A DNA stretch of 40,833 bases, taken from contig CABYVH010000006.1 in NCBI GenBank assembly GCA_902522365.1, forward strand, positions 1 through 40,833, given 5' to 3'. Shown here piece after piece: positions 1 to 9,569 of this stretch. Every line of letters starts with the position of its first letter. The stretch's first letter is position 1. Position numbers and translations under genes: made by a program. The notes beneath the pieces were generated by a model. It saw only the letters and a list, made by a program, of their open reading frames with translations, did no database searches and was not told the DNA's origin. The DNA is from an uncultured Pelagibacteraceae bacterium (lineage in GTDB: Bacteria; Pseudomonadota; Alphaproteobacteria; Pelagibacterales; Pelagibacteraceae).

Positions 1-618
1 TTTTTGGCCTTGAATGATAGTGCCTGTAACTTTTTTTGCTGGTCCTAAAAGATTTACTAAAGCAGTAATATAATATGGTCCCATATCGATAACAGGACCT
101 CCCTCTTTTTTTGTAAACCAAGGTTCAGGATTAGGATGGTAGGATTGAATACCAGGAAATGCAAAAACTGCATTTCCTAATTTTACATTTCCTATAATAT
201 TTTTTTCAACTAATTCTTTAGATTTTTGAATTCCACCTCCTAAAAAAGTATCAGGAGCGTTTCCTAAATATAATTTTTTCTTTTTTGAAATTTTTAATAA
301 TTTTTTTCCATCATTTAAATTTATTGCTAATGGTTTTTCTGAATAAATATGTTTTCCATTTATTAAAGCTTTTTTAGATATTTGATAATGTGCTTTTGGA
401 ATTGTAAGGTTTAAAATAATTTCTATTTCATTATCTTTAAGAAGCTCATTAACAGTTACAGATTTTATTCCAAAATTTAAAGCACAACGCTCAGAAGCTT
501 TCTCATTAATATCAGCACATTTAATAATTTTTATATTATTAAAATATTTTTCAGCTCTAAAATATGTTTCAGCAATATGTCCACAACCTATTAATCCAAT
601 TTTAAAAACTTTATTCAT
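1..618 (-). CDS. Gfo/Idh/MocA-family oxidoreductase, 3'-truncated by window edge
   Basis: Not in ORF track (runs off edge). Reverse-strand translation from ATG at 618: MNKVFKIGLIGCGHIAETYFRAEKYFNNIKIIKCADINEKASERC...HIYSEKPLAINL...; Rossmann GxxGCGHIA and EKP motif typical of the family. Confidence 0.85.
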   Translation of the reverse strand, partial: MNKVFKIGLIGCGHIAETYFRAEKYFNNIKIIKCADINEKASERCALNFGIKSVTVNELLKDNEIEIILNLTIPKAHYQISKKALINGKHIYSEKPLAINLNDGKKLLKISKKKKLYLGNAPDTFLGGGIQKSKELVEKNIIGNVKLGNAVFAFPGIQSYHPNPEPWFTKKEGGPVIDMGPYYITALVNLLGPAKKVTGTIIQGQK

Positions 619-627
619 ATAAAGTTT

Positions 628-2472
628 TTAAACACCTTGTCTCTGTTTTGATTTTCCTTCTTTGTGGAGTTTTAATGCTTCCTCATTTTCTTTTGATGTT
701 GGTATTTCAAGCGTAGGGCTTTCCCAATAAGCAGATCCTTCAAGCCATTCGTAACTATGTGTTTTAATTGATATAACATAAGTTACATCTGATTGTTTAG
801 CTCTTTTAAATGCTTCTTCTAATTCTGAAATACTAGAAACATGTTCTGATTTTGCTCCCATGCTTGCTGCATGTTGAGCGAAATTTACTTCTTTGGAGTT
901 TTGAATATTTGAGGAATTAAACAAACAATTAAATTCTTTTCCACCCTTGAACAATTGAAGTCTATTTATAACAGCATGACCTCCATTATCACATACAATG
1001 ATTATTAATTTATTATTAGTAATTACTGAAGAATATATATCTGAATTATTAAGTAGGTATGATCCATCGCCAACAAAAGCAATTACGTCTTTATCAGGAT
1101 TGGCCATTTTTATACCAAGAGCACCAGAAATTTCATAACTCATGCAACTAAATCCCCACTCCGTTTCATGAGTATTTAACTCTTTTGGACGCCAAACTTG
1201 AACAACTTCTCCGACCAAACCTCCAGCTGCTGTAACAGCTATATCAGTTGGATCTGAATTTCTATAAATTGCTCCAACAGCATGAGCATAACTTGGTAAT
1301 TCTTGATTTGTAGGACCACTCTCTTTATCCACATATTCATTCCAAGATTTTAACTCGATTTGTGATTTTTTATGCCAGCTATCAGATGATTTCCAATCTC
1401 CAATAGCGTTAGATAATTCTGTTAAGGTAACTTTTGCATCACCTATAACTGCTTCTGCTAAATGTTTGTTGGCATCATGTCTTGCTATATTAATTGAAAC
1501 TAATTTAAATTCAGGATTTTCAAAATTAGCCCACGAGCCGGTTGTAAAATCTGCAAGCTTAGTTCCTATGCAAATTGCTAAATCAGTTTCTTTTGCCAAG
1601 TTATTTGCTGCCTTGCCACCAAGGCCACCTATTGGTCCTACAAAATGAGAATGATCTTTTTTCATTGTTGAGTATCCCATAACTGTTTGGGTTACTGGTA
1701 TATTATGTTTAATTGCAAAATTGCCTAACTCATCCATGGCATCAGAATAAAATACTCCACCTCCAGAAATTATAATAGGTTTTTTCGAATTTTTAATTTT
1801 TTCAACTGCTTGTTTGATTTGAAAATCGTCAGGTCTAGGTCTTCTAATATTATGAATTCTTTCTTTAAAAAATTCCTCAGGATAATCAAAAGTTTCACCT
1901 TGTACATCTTGGCACAAAGATAAACATGCAGGTCCACACTCTGCTGGATCTAACATGGTTTGAATTGCTTGAGGGAGTGACTGTAATATTTGCTCTGGTC
2001 TTGTAATTCTATCAAAATATTTTGTAACTGGTTTAAATGAGTCGTTAGCTGTCATTCCCGGATTTGAAAAGTGTTCAACCTGTTGCAAAACTGGATCTGG
2101 CATTCTATTTGCGTAAGTGTCTCCAGGTAAAAATAAAATTGGCAATCTATTACTCATTGCTACAGCTGATGCTGTAACTAGGTTTGTAGATCCTGGTCCA
2201 ACCGAACTTGTTGCAATAAAAATTTGCTTTCTTCTTTTAGCTCTTGCATAAGCAACACCTGTTAAAGCCATATTTTGTTCGTGATGACCCCTGTATGTTG
2301 GAAGTTGATCTTTATTTTCCTCTAATGCTTGTCCTAGACAGGCGACATTTCCATGTCCAAATATACCGAATACACCAGGAAACAAAGGCTTAACTTGACC
2401 ATCAATATATACTTTCTGAGCGATTAAATGTTTAACCAATGCATGCGCGCAAGTAAGCTTTATTTTTCTCAT
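628..2472 (-). CDS. iolD: TPP-dependent 3D-(3,5/4)-trihydroxycyclohexane-1,2-dione hydrolase (IolD-like)
   Basis: 614 aa; acetolactate-synthase-like TPP enzyme fold with IolD-like N-terminus (ALVKHLIAQKVYIDGQVKPLFPGVFGIFGHGNVACLGQALEE) and GDGSYLLNNSDIYSSV TPP-binding motif. Confidence 0.9.
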   Translation of the reverse strand: MRKIKLTCAHALVKHLIAQKVYIDGQVKPLFPGVFGIFGHGNVACLGQALEENKDQLPTYRGHHEQNMALTGVAYARAKRRKQIFIATSSVGPGSTNLVTASAVAMSNRLPILFLPGDTYANRMPDPVLQQVEHFSNPGMTANDSFKPVTKYFDRITRPEQILQSLPQAIQTMLDPAECGPACLSLCQDVQGETFDYPEEFFKERIHNIRRPRPDDFQIKQAVEKIKNSKKPIIISGGGVFYSDAMDELGNFAIKHNIPVTQTVMGYSTMKKDHSHFVGPIGGLGGKAANNLAKETDLAICIGTKLADFTTGSWANFENPEFKLVSINIARHDANKHLAEAVIGDAKVTLTELSNAIGDWKSSDSWHKKSQIELKSWNEYVDKESGPTNQELPSYAHAVGAIYRNSDPTDIAVTAAGGLVGEVVQVWRPKELNTHETEWGFSCMSYEISGALGIKMANPDKDVIAFVGDGSYLLNNSDIYSSVITNNKLIIIVCDNGGHAVINRLQLFKGGKEFNCLFNSSNIQNSKEVNFAQHAASMGAKSEHVSSISELEEAFKRAKQSDVTYVISIKTHSYEWLEGSAYWESPTLEIPTSKENEEALKLHKEGKSKQRQGV

Positions 2473-2527
2473 TTTTCTAGTTATATTCTCCTCAAATATT
2501 CAACTAATAAACCACAAAATAAAAATT

Positions 2528-3970
2528 ATGTATAGCAAATTTGGACAATTCATTGATGGCAAATGGCAAGCATCACAAAATAATGAAACTTATGATGTTT
2601 TAAATCCTGCAACTGAGGAAGTTTTAGGTAAGGCATCTAAAGCAGGTGAAGAAGATGTAAACAAAGCACTTAAGTCTGCAGAAAAAGGTCTTGAGGTTTG
2701 GAGAAATACTCCACCTTGGCAAAGATCAAAAATTATTAGAAAAATTGCCGACCTAATGAGAGAGAGAACTGATGTATTAGCTAAGTGGTTAACATTAGAA
2801 GTTGGAAAGCCACTATCAGAAGCAAAAGGTGAAGTTGGAGGAGCTGCAGATATTTTTGAATGGAACTCTGAAGAGACAAAAAGAATTTATGGTCAAATAG
2901 TTGAAAGTAGATTTGAACATACAAGAATGTATGTAAAATATGAGCCAGTTGGAGTAGTTGCTGGATTAATACCATGGAATTTTCCAATAGTTTTATCTTC
3001 AAGAAAAATTTCCACTGCTTTAGCTGCAGGATGTTCGGTAATTTGTAAGCCTGATGTGATTACTCCAGGTAGTGTAATGGAGCTTATGAATATTATAAAT
3101 GATGCGGGTGTTCCTCCAGGAGTAGTAAATTTATTATCTGGTGATCCAGCTAAAATTTCATCTCAATTAATATCATCTGACATAGTAAAAAAAGTTTCTA
3201 TAACTGGTTCTACAAGAGTTGGAAAACTAATTTTAAAACAAGCTGCTGAAAAAGTGCAAAGAGTTACAATGGAGTTAAGTGGTCATTCACCTTTTATTGT
3301 TTTTGACGATGTAGATATTAATAAGGTTACTGACATGGCAATCACTGCTAAATTTAGAAATAATGGTCAAGTTTGTATATCACCTGCAAGATTTTATATT
3401 CATGAAAGTAAAAAAGATGAATTTGCTAAAACATTAGTTGAAAAGGTTACTAAGCTTAAAGTTGGTAACGGAATGGATGAAGATACAATTCTAGGACCTT
3501 TAACAACAGAAAAAAGATTAAATGAAATAGAGGCGTTAGTAGAAAAAACTAAAAATGAGGGCGCAACAGTTTTATGTGGTGGAAAAAGACCGGCTGGTTT
3601 TAATAAAGGGTATTTTTACGAACCAACAATTTTTGATAATGTTAAAGATAATTTTACAATTGCTAAAGAAGAGCCATTTGGACCTTTAGTTCCATTGCTT
3701 ACTTTTAAAGACACAGATGAAGTTGTTAAGCGAGCTAATGATAATGACCTTGGTTTAGCAAGCTATATCTACACAAACTCCTTAGAAAAAGCGCACAAAG
3801 TCTCAGAAAAAATGGAAACTGGAACATGCGCTGTAAACCATCCAACAATTGCTTTTGCTGAAGTGCCTTTTGGAGGAATAAAACAAACAGGCTATGGAAG
3901 AGAAGGTGGTTCTATGGCTATCAAAGATTATTTGAACGTAAAGTACACTCACTTCGGTCTCAATTATTAA
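2528..3970 (+). CDS. NAD(P)-dependent aldehyde dehydrogenase
   Basis: 480 aa; ALDH motifs PWNFP, VSITGSTRVGK, MELSGHSPFIVFDDVD, NNGQVCISPARFY, EEPFGPLVPL. Confidence 0.92.
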   Translation: MYSKFGQFIDGKWQASQNNETYDVLNPATEEVLGKASKAGEEDVNKALKSAEKGLEVWRNTPPWQRSKIIRKIADLMRERTDVLAKWLTLEVGKPLSEAKGEVGGAADIFEWNSEETKRIYGQIVESRFEHTRMYVKYEPVGVVAGLIPWNFPIVLSSRKISTALAAGCSVICKPDVITPGSVMELMNIINDAGVPPGVVNLLSGDPAKISSQLISSDIVKKVSITGSTRVGKLILKQAAEKVQRVTMELSGHSPFIVFDDVDINKVTDMAITAKFRNNGQVCISPARFYIHESKKDEFAKTLVEKVTKLKVGNGMDEDTILGPLTTEKRLNEIEALVEKTKNEGATVLCGGKRPAGFNKGYFYEPTIFDNVKDNFTIAKEEPFGPLVPLLTFKDTDEVVKRANDNDLGLASYIYTNSLEKAHKVSEKMETGTCAVNHPTIAFAEVPFGGIKQTGYGREGGSMAIKDYLNVKYTHFGLNY

Positions 3971-4761
3971 TGAGAAAAAATAAAGTCAAACAAATGATGG
4001 CTGAAGGTAAGCCTGTTGTTAATGGTTGGTTACAAATACCAAGCACTGTATCAGCAGAAGTTATGGCACATCAAGGTTGGGATTCTCTAACTGTAGATAT
4101 GCAGCATGGACTTGTTGATTACACAAATGCACTTCCAATGCTTCAAACTATTTCATCAACTGATGTAACTCCTCTTGCAAGAGTAAATTGGAATGAGCCA
4201 GGCCAAATAATGAAAATTTTAGACGCTGGTTGTTATGGAATTATATGTCCTATGGTTAGCAATAAAGAAGAGGCAGAAAGATTTGTACAAGCATGCATGT
4301 ATCCTCCAAGAGGATATAGAAGTTTTGGTCCTGTTAGAGGATTGATTTATGGTGGAGCTGATTATGCCGACCATGCAAATGATGAAATTTTAAAATTAGC
4401 TATGATTGAAACAAAAGAGTCATTAGATAAATTAGATGAGATTATGTCTACAGATGGTGTAGACGGAATTTATATTGGCCCAGCTGACTTAAGTTTAGCA
4501 ATTGGAGAAAAGCCTGGATTTGATAGACCAGAAGATACAAAGGCATATTCTGAAATTCTTAGAATTTTAGAGCATGCCAAAAAAAATAATATTTTTGCAG
4601 GAATTCATAATGGAACACCTGAGTATGCACAAAAAATGATCGACAAAGGATTTAACTTTGTAACTATTGGAGCTGATCAAAGGGCAATGAGTGCTGGTGC
4701 TAAGGCAGTTGTAGAAAAAATGAAAGGCTCAATAAGCAAAAAAGAGTCTGAAACTTACTAA
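3970..4761 (+). CDS. HpcH/HpaI-family aldolase (2-keto-3-deoxy sugar acid aldolase-like)
   Basis: 263 aa; GWDSLTVDMQHGLVDY, LARVNWNEPGQIMKILDAGCYGIICPMV, YPPRGYRSFGP, GVDGIYIGPADLS are family motifs. ATG overlaps the upstream stop (TAATG). Confidence 0.9.
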   Translation: MRKNKVKQMMAEGKPVVNGWLQIPSTVSAEVMAHQGWDSLTVDMQHGLVDYTNALPMLQTISSTDVTPLARVNWNEPGQIMKILDAGCYGIICPMVSNKEEAERFVQACMYPPRGYRSFGPVRGLIYGGADYADHANDEILKLAMIETKESLDKLDEIMSTDGVDGIYIGPADLSLAIGEKPGFDRPEDTKAYSEILRILEHAKKNNIFAGIHNGTPEYAQKMIDKGFNFVTIGADQRAMSAGAKAVVEKMKGSISKKESETY

Positions 4762-4762
4762 A

Positions 4763-5731
4763 TTAATTTTTCGCAGCTAATTCTTTGTAAATATTATTTA
4801 CTCTGTGAACTTCTTGTGCGGTATTAAAATATCCTTCGTATTCTATCTCGTCTGGTGTCACATCAAAATGATAATGTCCTGCATCATTTTTATGCTCGTA
4901 TGAATGAAAATGTGTATGCTCTCCAGACTCTCTTAGATTTAATTCTCCACCCATTGGATCTCCTGTCCATAAAACGGTATAACATTGTAATTTTGGCCCT
5001 ACTGGCTCATAAAATTGAAGAAAATCTTTTGTACATTTCATTAATTTTGGATCGTAGTATTCATGTTTTATATCCTTATAATCTGGTTGAACATGTGATC
5101 TTATTTTTCCATTTAAAACTCTAAATACACCAGCTAAAGCGATATGATCGTTGTTAAATATTTTTAAATTTTCTGAAAGTGCTGCTCTGATTGCTTGAGG
5201 CAATGAACCTTGTTTTCCAACTCTTTTCTTTATCTTTAAATAAATAACTTTACCCTTAACACCATCTGAATAATAAACATTGCCAAGTCCGCCATGTTTA
5301 CTGTCATTATAGTCCTCTACAATACATTTTTTATCTGTACCTACCCTTGCTATTAAAGATCTATACTCCTTTGTTGTTAAGTTTTCGTTTATAACCAATT
5401 CACCGCAGTGCCCATCAAGACAAGACATTGCTCCAGATCCTGCGCCAAGTGCGTATGATTTCTCTGACCCAATCAATTTTGATATTTCTGCATAATCGAA
5501 TTCAGCACCAATATATTTAGGATCGTGCATATACGGTTCTCCTCCAACATCAATTATTCTTTGGTTGCCACTCATTCCTTCTGATGGACAATTCCAATCT
5601 CTTAGATTTGGACAATCAACTATCTTTGCTGTGACACTTTCAAAATTTTTTGACAATCCAACTTGCAAAGCACTTGTTATTTCTTCTAACTCAAATTTCT
5701 TAAAAATTCCTTTTTCTATTTTTAATTCCAT
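4763..5731 (-). CDS. DUF1907 / C11orf54 (PTD012)-like metal-dependent protein
   Basis: Start re-called at internal Met56 of the ORF (MELKIEKGIFKKFELEE) because the longer ORF overlaps the divergent gene at 5796. C-terminus EHTHFHSYEHKNDAGHYHFDVTPDEIEYEGYFNTAQEVHRV matches the Zn-binding C-terminus of human C11orf54 as I recall it (HTHFxS...GGHYHYDTTPDIVEYLGYF..AE). Confidence 0.82.
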   Translation of the reverse strand: MELKIEKGIFKKFELEEITSALQVGLSKNFESVTAKIVDCPNLRDWNCPSEGMSGNQRIIDVGGEPYMHDPKYIGAEFDYAEISKLIGSEKSYALGAGSGAMSCLDGHCGELVINENLTTKEYRSLIARVGTDKKCIVEDYNDSKHGGLGNVYYSDGVKGKVIYLKIKKRVGKQGSLPQAIRAALSENLKIFNNDHIALAGVFRVLNGKIRSHVQPDYKDIKHEYYDPKLMKCTKDFLQFYEPVGPKLQCYTVLWTGDPMGGELNLRESGEHTHFHSYEHKNDAGHYHFDVTPDEIEYEGYFNTAQEVHRVNNIYKELAAKN

Positions 5732-5795
5732 ATATAAATTAGTTACATAATATATTGCATAATTTCTATACATTAATATATTTCGTTTCTTAAAA

Positions 5796-6740
5796 ATGAA
5801 TAATAAAGATTTGAAAGTTGCAGTTCTTGGTGCGGGAGCAATGGGTTGTCTATTTGGAGGTCTGCTTGCTGAAAAAGGTCTAAATGTAATGCTCATTGAT
5901 GTTTGGAAAGAGCACGTTGATGAAATTAATAAAAATGGTCTAAAAATGGATGGTCATGGTGGTGATAGATTTATAAAGGTACCAGCAACATCAGATCCGT
6001 CTTCAATGGGAAAAGTTGATGCTGTGATAGTCATGTGTAAAGCAACGGCTCTGGAACCTGCTTTAAAAAGTATAAAAAACATTATTAACGATAAAACAGT
6101 TTTTATGTCTTTTCAAAATGGAATTGGACATGAAGCTATAATTAAAAATATTGTTGGCGATGAAAAAGTAATTGGGGGAACTACAACTCAAGCATCAAAT
6201 ATCTTAGGCCCTGGTCATATTATGAATCATGCAGCTCTACCCTCTTGGATAGGAGAATATGATGGTGGGATAACAGATAGAATAACTGAAATTGCAGACA
6301 CATTTACTGCTCATAATCTAGAAATGATTGCAGCTGAAGATGTAAAAAAAAGAAAATGGATGAAACTTTTTGCTTTAACCGCAATAGGTCCACTTTCGGC
6401 TATTTTTGATCTACATCATACTGATCTTTACATAAATAATAATGCCAACGATGTTTCTAGAAGTTTAGGTAGAGAGATAATTTTAGAAACAAGAAATGTT
6501 GCTTTAGCAGATGGTGTTGATGTTTCTGAAGATGAATGTTTATTTATGTTCAATAAAATTGTTGATTCAAAACAAACAAATAAATCTTCAATGGCTTTTG
6601 ATGTACTTTATAAAAGAAAAACTGAAATTGATTTCATAAGTGGCGCTGTATCTAAAATAGGAAAAAAACATGGAATAGCCACGCCATTAAATGACCTTAT
6701 GTACAAAATGATTAGAGTAAAAGAGGGTATGTACAGCTAA
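5796..6740 (+). CDS. 2-dehydropantoate 2-reductase (ApbA/PanE) family protein
   Basis: 314 aa; LKVAVLGAGAMGCLFGGLLAEKG Rossmann motif, ...SFQNGIGHEAII..., KRKWMKLFALTAIGPLSAIF. In a catabolic cluster, so the substrate may not be ketopantoate. Confidence 0.85.
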   Translation: MNNKDLKVAVLGAGAMGCLFGGLLAEKGLNVMLIDVWKEHVDEINKNGLKMDGHGGDRFIKVPATSDPSSMGKVDAVIVMCKATALEPALKSIKNIINDKTVFMSFQNGIGHEAIIKNIVGDEKVIGGTTTQASNILGPGHIMNHAALPSWIGEYDGGITDRITEIADTFTAHNLEMIAAEDVKKRKWMKLFALTAIGPLSAIFDLHHTDLYINNNANDVSRSLGREIILETRNVALADGVDVSEDECLFMFNKIVDSKQTNKSSMAFDVLYKRKTEIDFISGAVSKIGKKHGIATPLNDLMYKMIRVKEGMYS

Positions 6741-7601
6741 ATGCTGAAAATTAGCAAACTTAAGAAAATTAAATCAAATTTCCCAGTCATTGTTGGAGAA
6801 CAAATAATCAGTAAAAAAGTCTGCAATTCTATAATTAAAGAAATAAGTAATTCAAAAAGTTTTGATGATATGATTATGGGTGGTAGAAGTAGAATTAATA
6901 AAGGATCAAAAAATTTCAATAAGTATATCTCAAGTTCTAAAATCTCAAAAAAAATTTTTACTACTTTCAATACACAAACATTTTATAATAAAATTGATAA
7001 GAAATTTAAAATAGAGTTTAAGACAAATACTTGGGAAAGTTTATTTAAACCAAAAATATTTAATAAAAAAAAATATACACTAAAAAGAAAAGTAAATTCC
7101 AAAGAGCTTAAAAAACTACTAGGTAATAATTATAAAAACCCAAATTTAAATTTAGATATTGATTTCTCAGTATCTAAAGGAGGATATAGATTGAGACCGC
7201 ATAGAGATGATGTGAATAGGTTATATAATTTTTTGATCTATTTAACTGATATACCAAAAAAAAATGGAGGATCTCTTACATTATACAAGAAAAAAGCTAT
7301 TAAAAACCTTAGAAAAAGTTTTAGAAGATTTCCTAAAATTAATGAACTTTATAAATTAAAGGAATTTACGCCAAAACAAGGAAGTATAATTTTCTTTAAA
7401 TCTACTCCTAATTCTTATCACGGAGTAAATAGATTTAAGGAAAAAAACTGTCCAAAAAGATTTTTTATTTATGGAAGTTATGCCCTTAATAAACCAGTAA
7501 TATGGAAATATAAAAATTCTGAATATCATCCACATATTGTTGCGACGAAAAAAAGAATGCTTACATCTTTTCATGATTCAAATTATTTGCTAAAATATTA
7601 A
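6741..7601 (+). CDS. 2OG-Fe(II) oxygenase family protein
   Basis: 286 aa; YRLRPHRDDVNRLYNFLIYLTDIPKKNGGSLTLY (HxD) and YHGVNRF (distal His) typical of 2OG-Fe(II) dioxygenases; starts immediately after the preceding stop. Confidence 0.75.
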   Translation: MLKISKLKKIKSNFPVIVGEQIISKKVCNSIIKEISNSKSFDDMIMGGRSRINKGSKNFNKYISSSKISKKIFTTFNTQTFYNKIDKKFKIEFKTNTWESLFKPKIFNKKKYTLKRKVNSKELKKLLGNNYKNPNLNLDIDFSVSKGGYRLRPHRDDVNRLYNFLIYLTDIPKKNGGSLTLYKKKAIKNLRKSFRRFPKINELYKLKEFTPKQGSIIFFKSTPNSYHGVNRFKEKNCPKRFFIYGSYALNKPVIWKYKNSEYHPHIVATKKRMLTSFHDSNYLLKY

Positions 7602-7606
7602 TAAAT

Positions 7607-8596
7607 ATGCAGATTAAGACAAAATTAAAGAGTATTTTAGATAGAGATGGCTTCTTGAAAGTAAGAAATGTTCTTAACTTCAATAAAGATTTAAAACCAA
7701 TTTTAAATGATATGGAGTATGTTATAGATAATTTAGTTCATAAATTTGCTCCAGATCATATGAAAGAAAAAGTTTCCAAATATAACTTTAGAAAAAAGTA
7801 TACGTTTATTTCAAAGCTTAATATTTATGATCTTGATCAGTATTTTAATACTAGACTTCCTAGAGATCATGTAAAAAAGGACAGTGATTACTTCGCCTCT
7901 CAATCTTTGTGGAACTTAATAAATCACAAAAAAATCTTGGATGTAGTTGAAAAATTATTAGGGCCAGAAATTTTGTCAAATCCAGTGCAAAATACAAGAA
8001 TTAAACAACCAGAAAGCAAATTACCAAAACATTCTATCCATGATGGTCTATCAGGTAGAACTCCATGGCATCAAGATGCAGCTGTATTATCATCTTTGGG
8101 ACAAAGATTAACTGATATGGTTACTGTTTGGATTCCATTTACTAAAACTACTAAAAAAAATGGATGTATGATTACGGTAAAAGAAATTAATAAATTGGGA
8201 TTATTAAACCATATATCTGGATATAGAGGTCAGGTTGAAATAAAAGATAGTAAACTACTTGATAATTACAAACCAGTTTTTCTGGAGGCTAATGTTGGTG
8301 ATATTATTATTTTGCACAAACATTCAATTCATTGCTCATTACCTAACAGAACTAATGATTTTAGAATTAGTGCTGATTTAAGATATAATAGAGCTGGAAC
8401 CCCTTCTGGTAGAAAACCTTTGCCAAATTTTTATGTAAGAAGTAGAAACAAAAAAAATATTACCATCCACAACTATAAGCAATGGATTGCTTTGTGGGAA
8501 AAAGCAAAAAATAAATGTATTCCAAGAAAGTATGCATTTAAATATCCACTTCCGACATTTAAAAATAGCAAAAGAGATCTTGCTAGACTAATATAA
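7607..8596 (+). CDS. Phytanoyl-CoA dioxygenase (PhyH) family protein
   Basis: 329 aa; TPWHQDAAVLSSLGQRLTDMVTVWIPFTKTTKKNGCMITV and HKHSIHCSLPNRTNDFRISADLRYN match PhyH HxD...H...R layout. Confidence 0.85.
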   Translation: MQIKTKLKSILDRDGFLKVRNVLNFNKDLKPILNDMEYVIDNLVHKFAPDHMKEKVSKYNFRKKYTFISKLNIYDLDQYFNTRLPRDHVKKDSDYFASQSLWNLINHKKILDVVEKLLGPEILSNPVQNTRIKQPESKLPKHSIHDGLSGRTPWHQDAAVLSSLGQRLTDMVTVWIPFTKTTKKNGCMITVKEINKLGLLNHISGYRGQVEIKDSKLLDNYKPVFLEANVGDIIILHKHSIHCSLPNRTNDFRISADLRYNRAGTPSGRKPLPNFYVRSRNKKNITIHNYKQWIALWEKAKNKCIPRKYAFKYPLPTFKNSKRDLARLI

Positions 8597-8612
8597 TTTT
8601 TTTTTTAAAATT

Positions 8613-9569
8613 ATGAAAAAAATTCTCATTGTCCAACCTATTCATGAAAAAGGTATGGAGTTATTAAAAAGTAATAGTAACTATAATTATGAAGTAGTTG
8701 AAGATTTAAGCGTTGAAAACGTGAAACAAAAAATTGTAGATGCAGATGCAGTTTCTTTAAGAACATCCATATTGCCTGCAGAGGCAATTGAAAATGCGAA
8801 AAACCTTAAAATAATTTCAAGACATGGAGTTGGTTACGATAATATTGATTTAAATAGCTGTAAAAAGGGAAATATAGATGTAGCAATAACTGCAACAGCA
8901 AATGCTGTAGCAGTTGCAGAACATGTTCTTTTCATGCTTTTAAGTATCTCAAAAAGAAAAAGTATGTATGACCATTTGGTCAAAAGTGGAAAATTTACTG
9001 AAAGAAACAAATTACCAAAAACTATAGAGATTTGGGACAAAAACATTCTTATAGCTGGATTTGGAAGAATAGGTAAAGCATTGATTAAAAGATGTTTAGG
9101 ATTTGAAATGAACGTTTTTGTTTATGATCCGTTTGTAGATGCAGAAACAATAAGCAAAATGGGTGGGAAAAAAGTTGAAGATTTAGCAGAGGCTATTAAA
9201 GATATGGATGCTGTCTCACTCCATATACCTTTAACTGATCAAACTAAAAATATTATAAATTATGAACTTCTTAAAACGATGAAAAAGAACTGTATAATCA
9301 TTAACGCTGCAAGGGGCGGTATTATTAATGAGAAAGACTTAGATAAAGCCTTAAATGAGAATTTGATTTTTGGAGCAGGAATTGATGTATTTGAGGTAGA
9401 ACCTCCAGAAGCTGATAATCCTTTATTAAAAAATGACAAAGTTTTCCTAAGTCCTCATGCTGCTGCATTCACTGAGGAATGCATGACAAGAATGGCAAAA
9501 GAAACTATTCAAAATATTTTTGATTTTTTCGATGGTAAACTTGAAGATAGTAAAAAAGTAAAATTATAG
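8613..9569 (+). CDS. D-isomer 2-hydroxyacid dehydrogenase (phosphoglycerate dehydrogenase-like)
   Basis: 318 aa; SRHGVGYDNIDL, IAGFGRIGKALIKRC, INAARGGIINEKDL, GAGIDVFEVEPP, SPHAAAFTEECMTRM. Confidence 0.9.
   Translation: MKKILIVQPIHEKGMELLKSNSNYNYEVVEDLSVENVKQKIVDADAVSLRTSILPAEAIENAKNLKIISRHGVGYDNIDLNSCKKGNIDVAITATANAVAVAEHVLFMLLSISKRKSMYDHLVKSGKFTERNKLPKTIEIWDKNILIAGFGRIGKALIKRCLGFEMNVFVYDPFVDAETISKMGGKKVEDLAEAIKDMDAVSLHIPLTDQTKNIINYELLKTMKKNCIIINAARGGIINEKDLDKALNENLIFGAGIDVFEVEPPEADNPLLKNDKVFLSPHAAAFTEECMTRMAKETIQNIFDFFDGKLEDSKKVKL

Noticed and set aside
1466-1648. 60-aa plus-strand ORF inside iolD
   Set aside because: Antisense to a well-supported CDS; no recognisable motif, no RBS evidence.
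2781-3002. 73-aa minus ORF inside the ALDH gene, and similar antisense ORFs (4855-5124, 5565-5750, 6737-6970, 7356-7574, 8834-9046, 15113-15340, 16117-16353, 16442-16759, 22288-22578, 23152-23382, 24790-25050, 27188-27466, 27794-28000, 28205-28435, 29618-29809, 31912-32262, 34828-35010, 37443-37724)
   Set aside because: Frame-shadow ORFs of strong CDSs, with hydrophobic low-complexity translations expected from antisense AT-rich codons.
5732-5896. N-terminal 55-aa extension of the 4763..5896 ORF
   Set aside because: Overlaps the divergent CDS starting at 5796; homology to the C11orf54 family begins at Met56 (5731).
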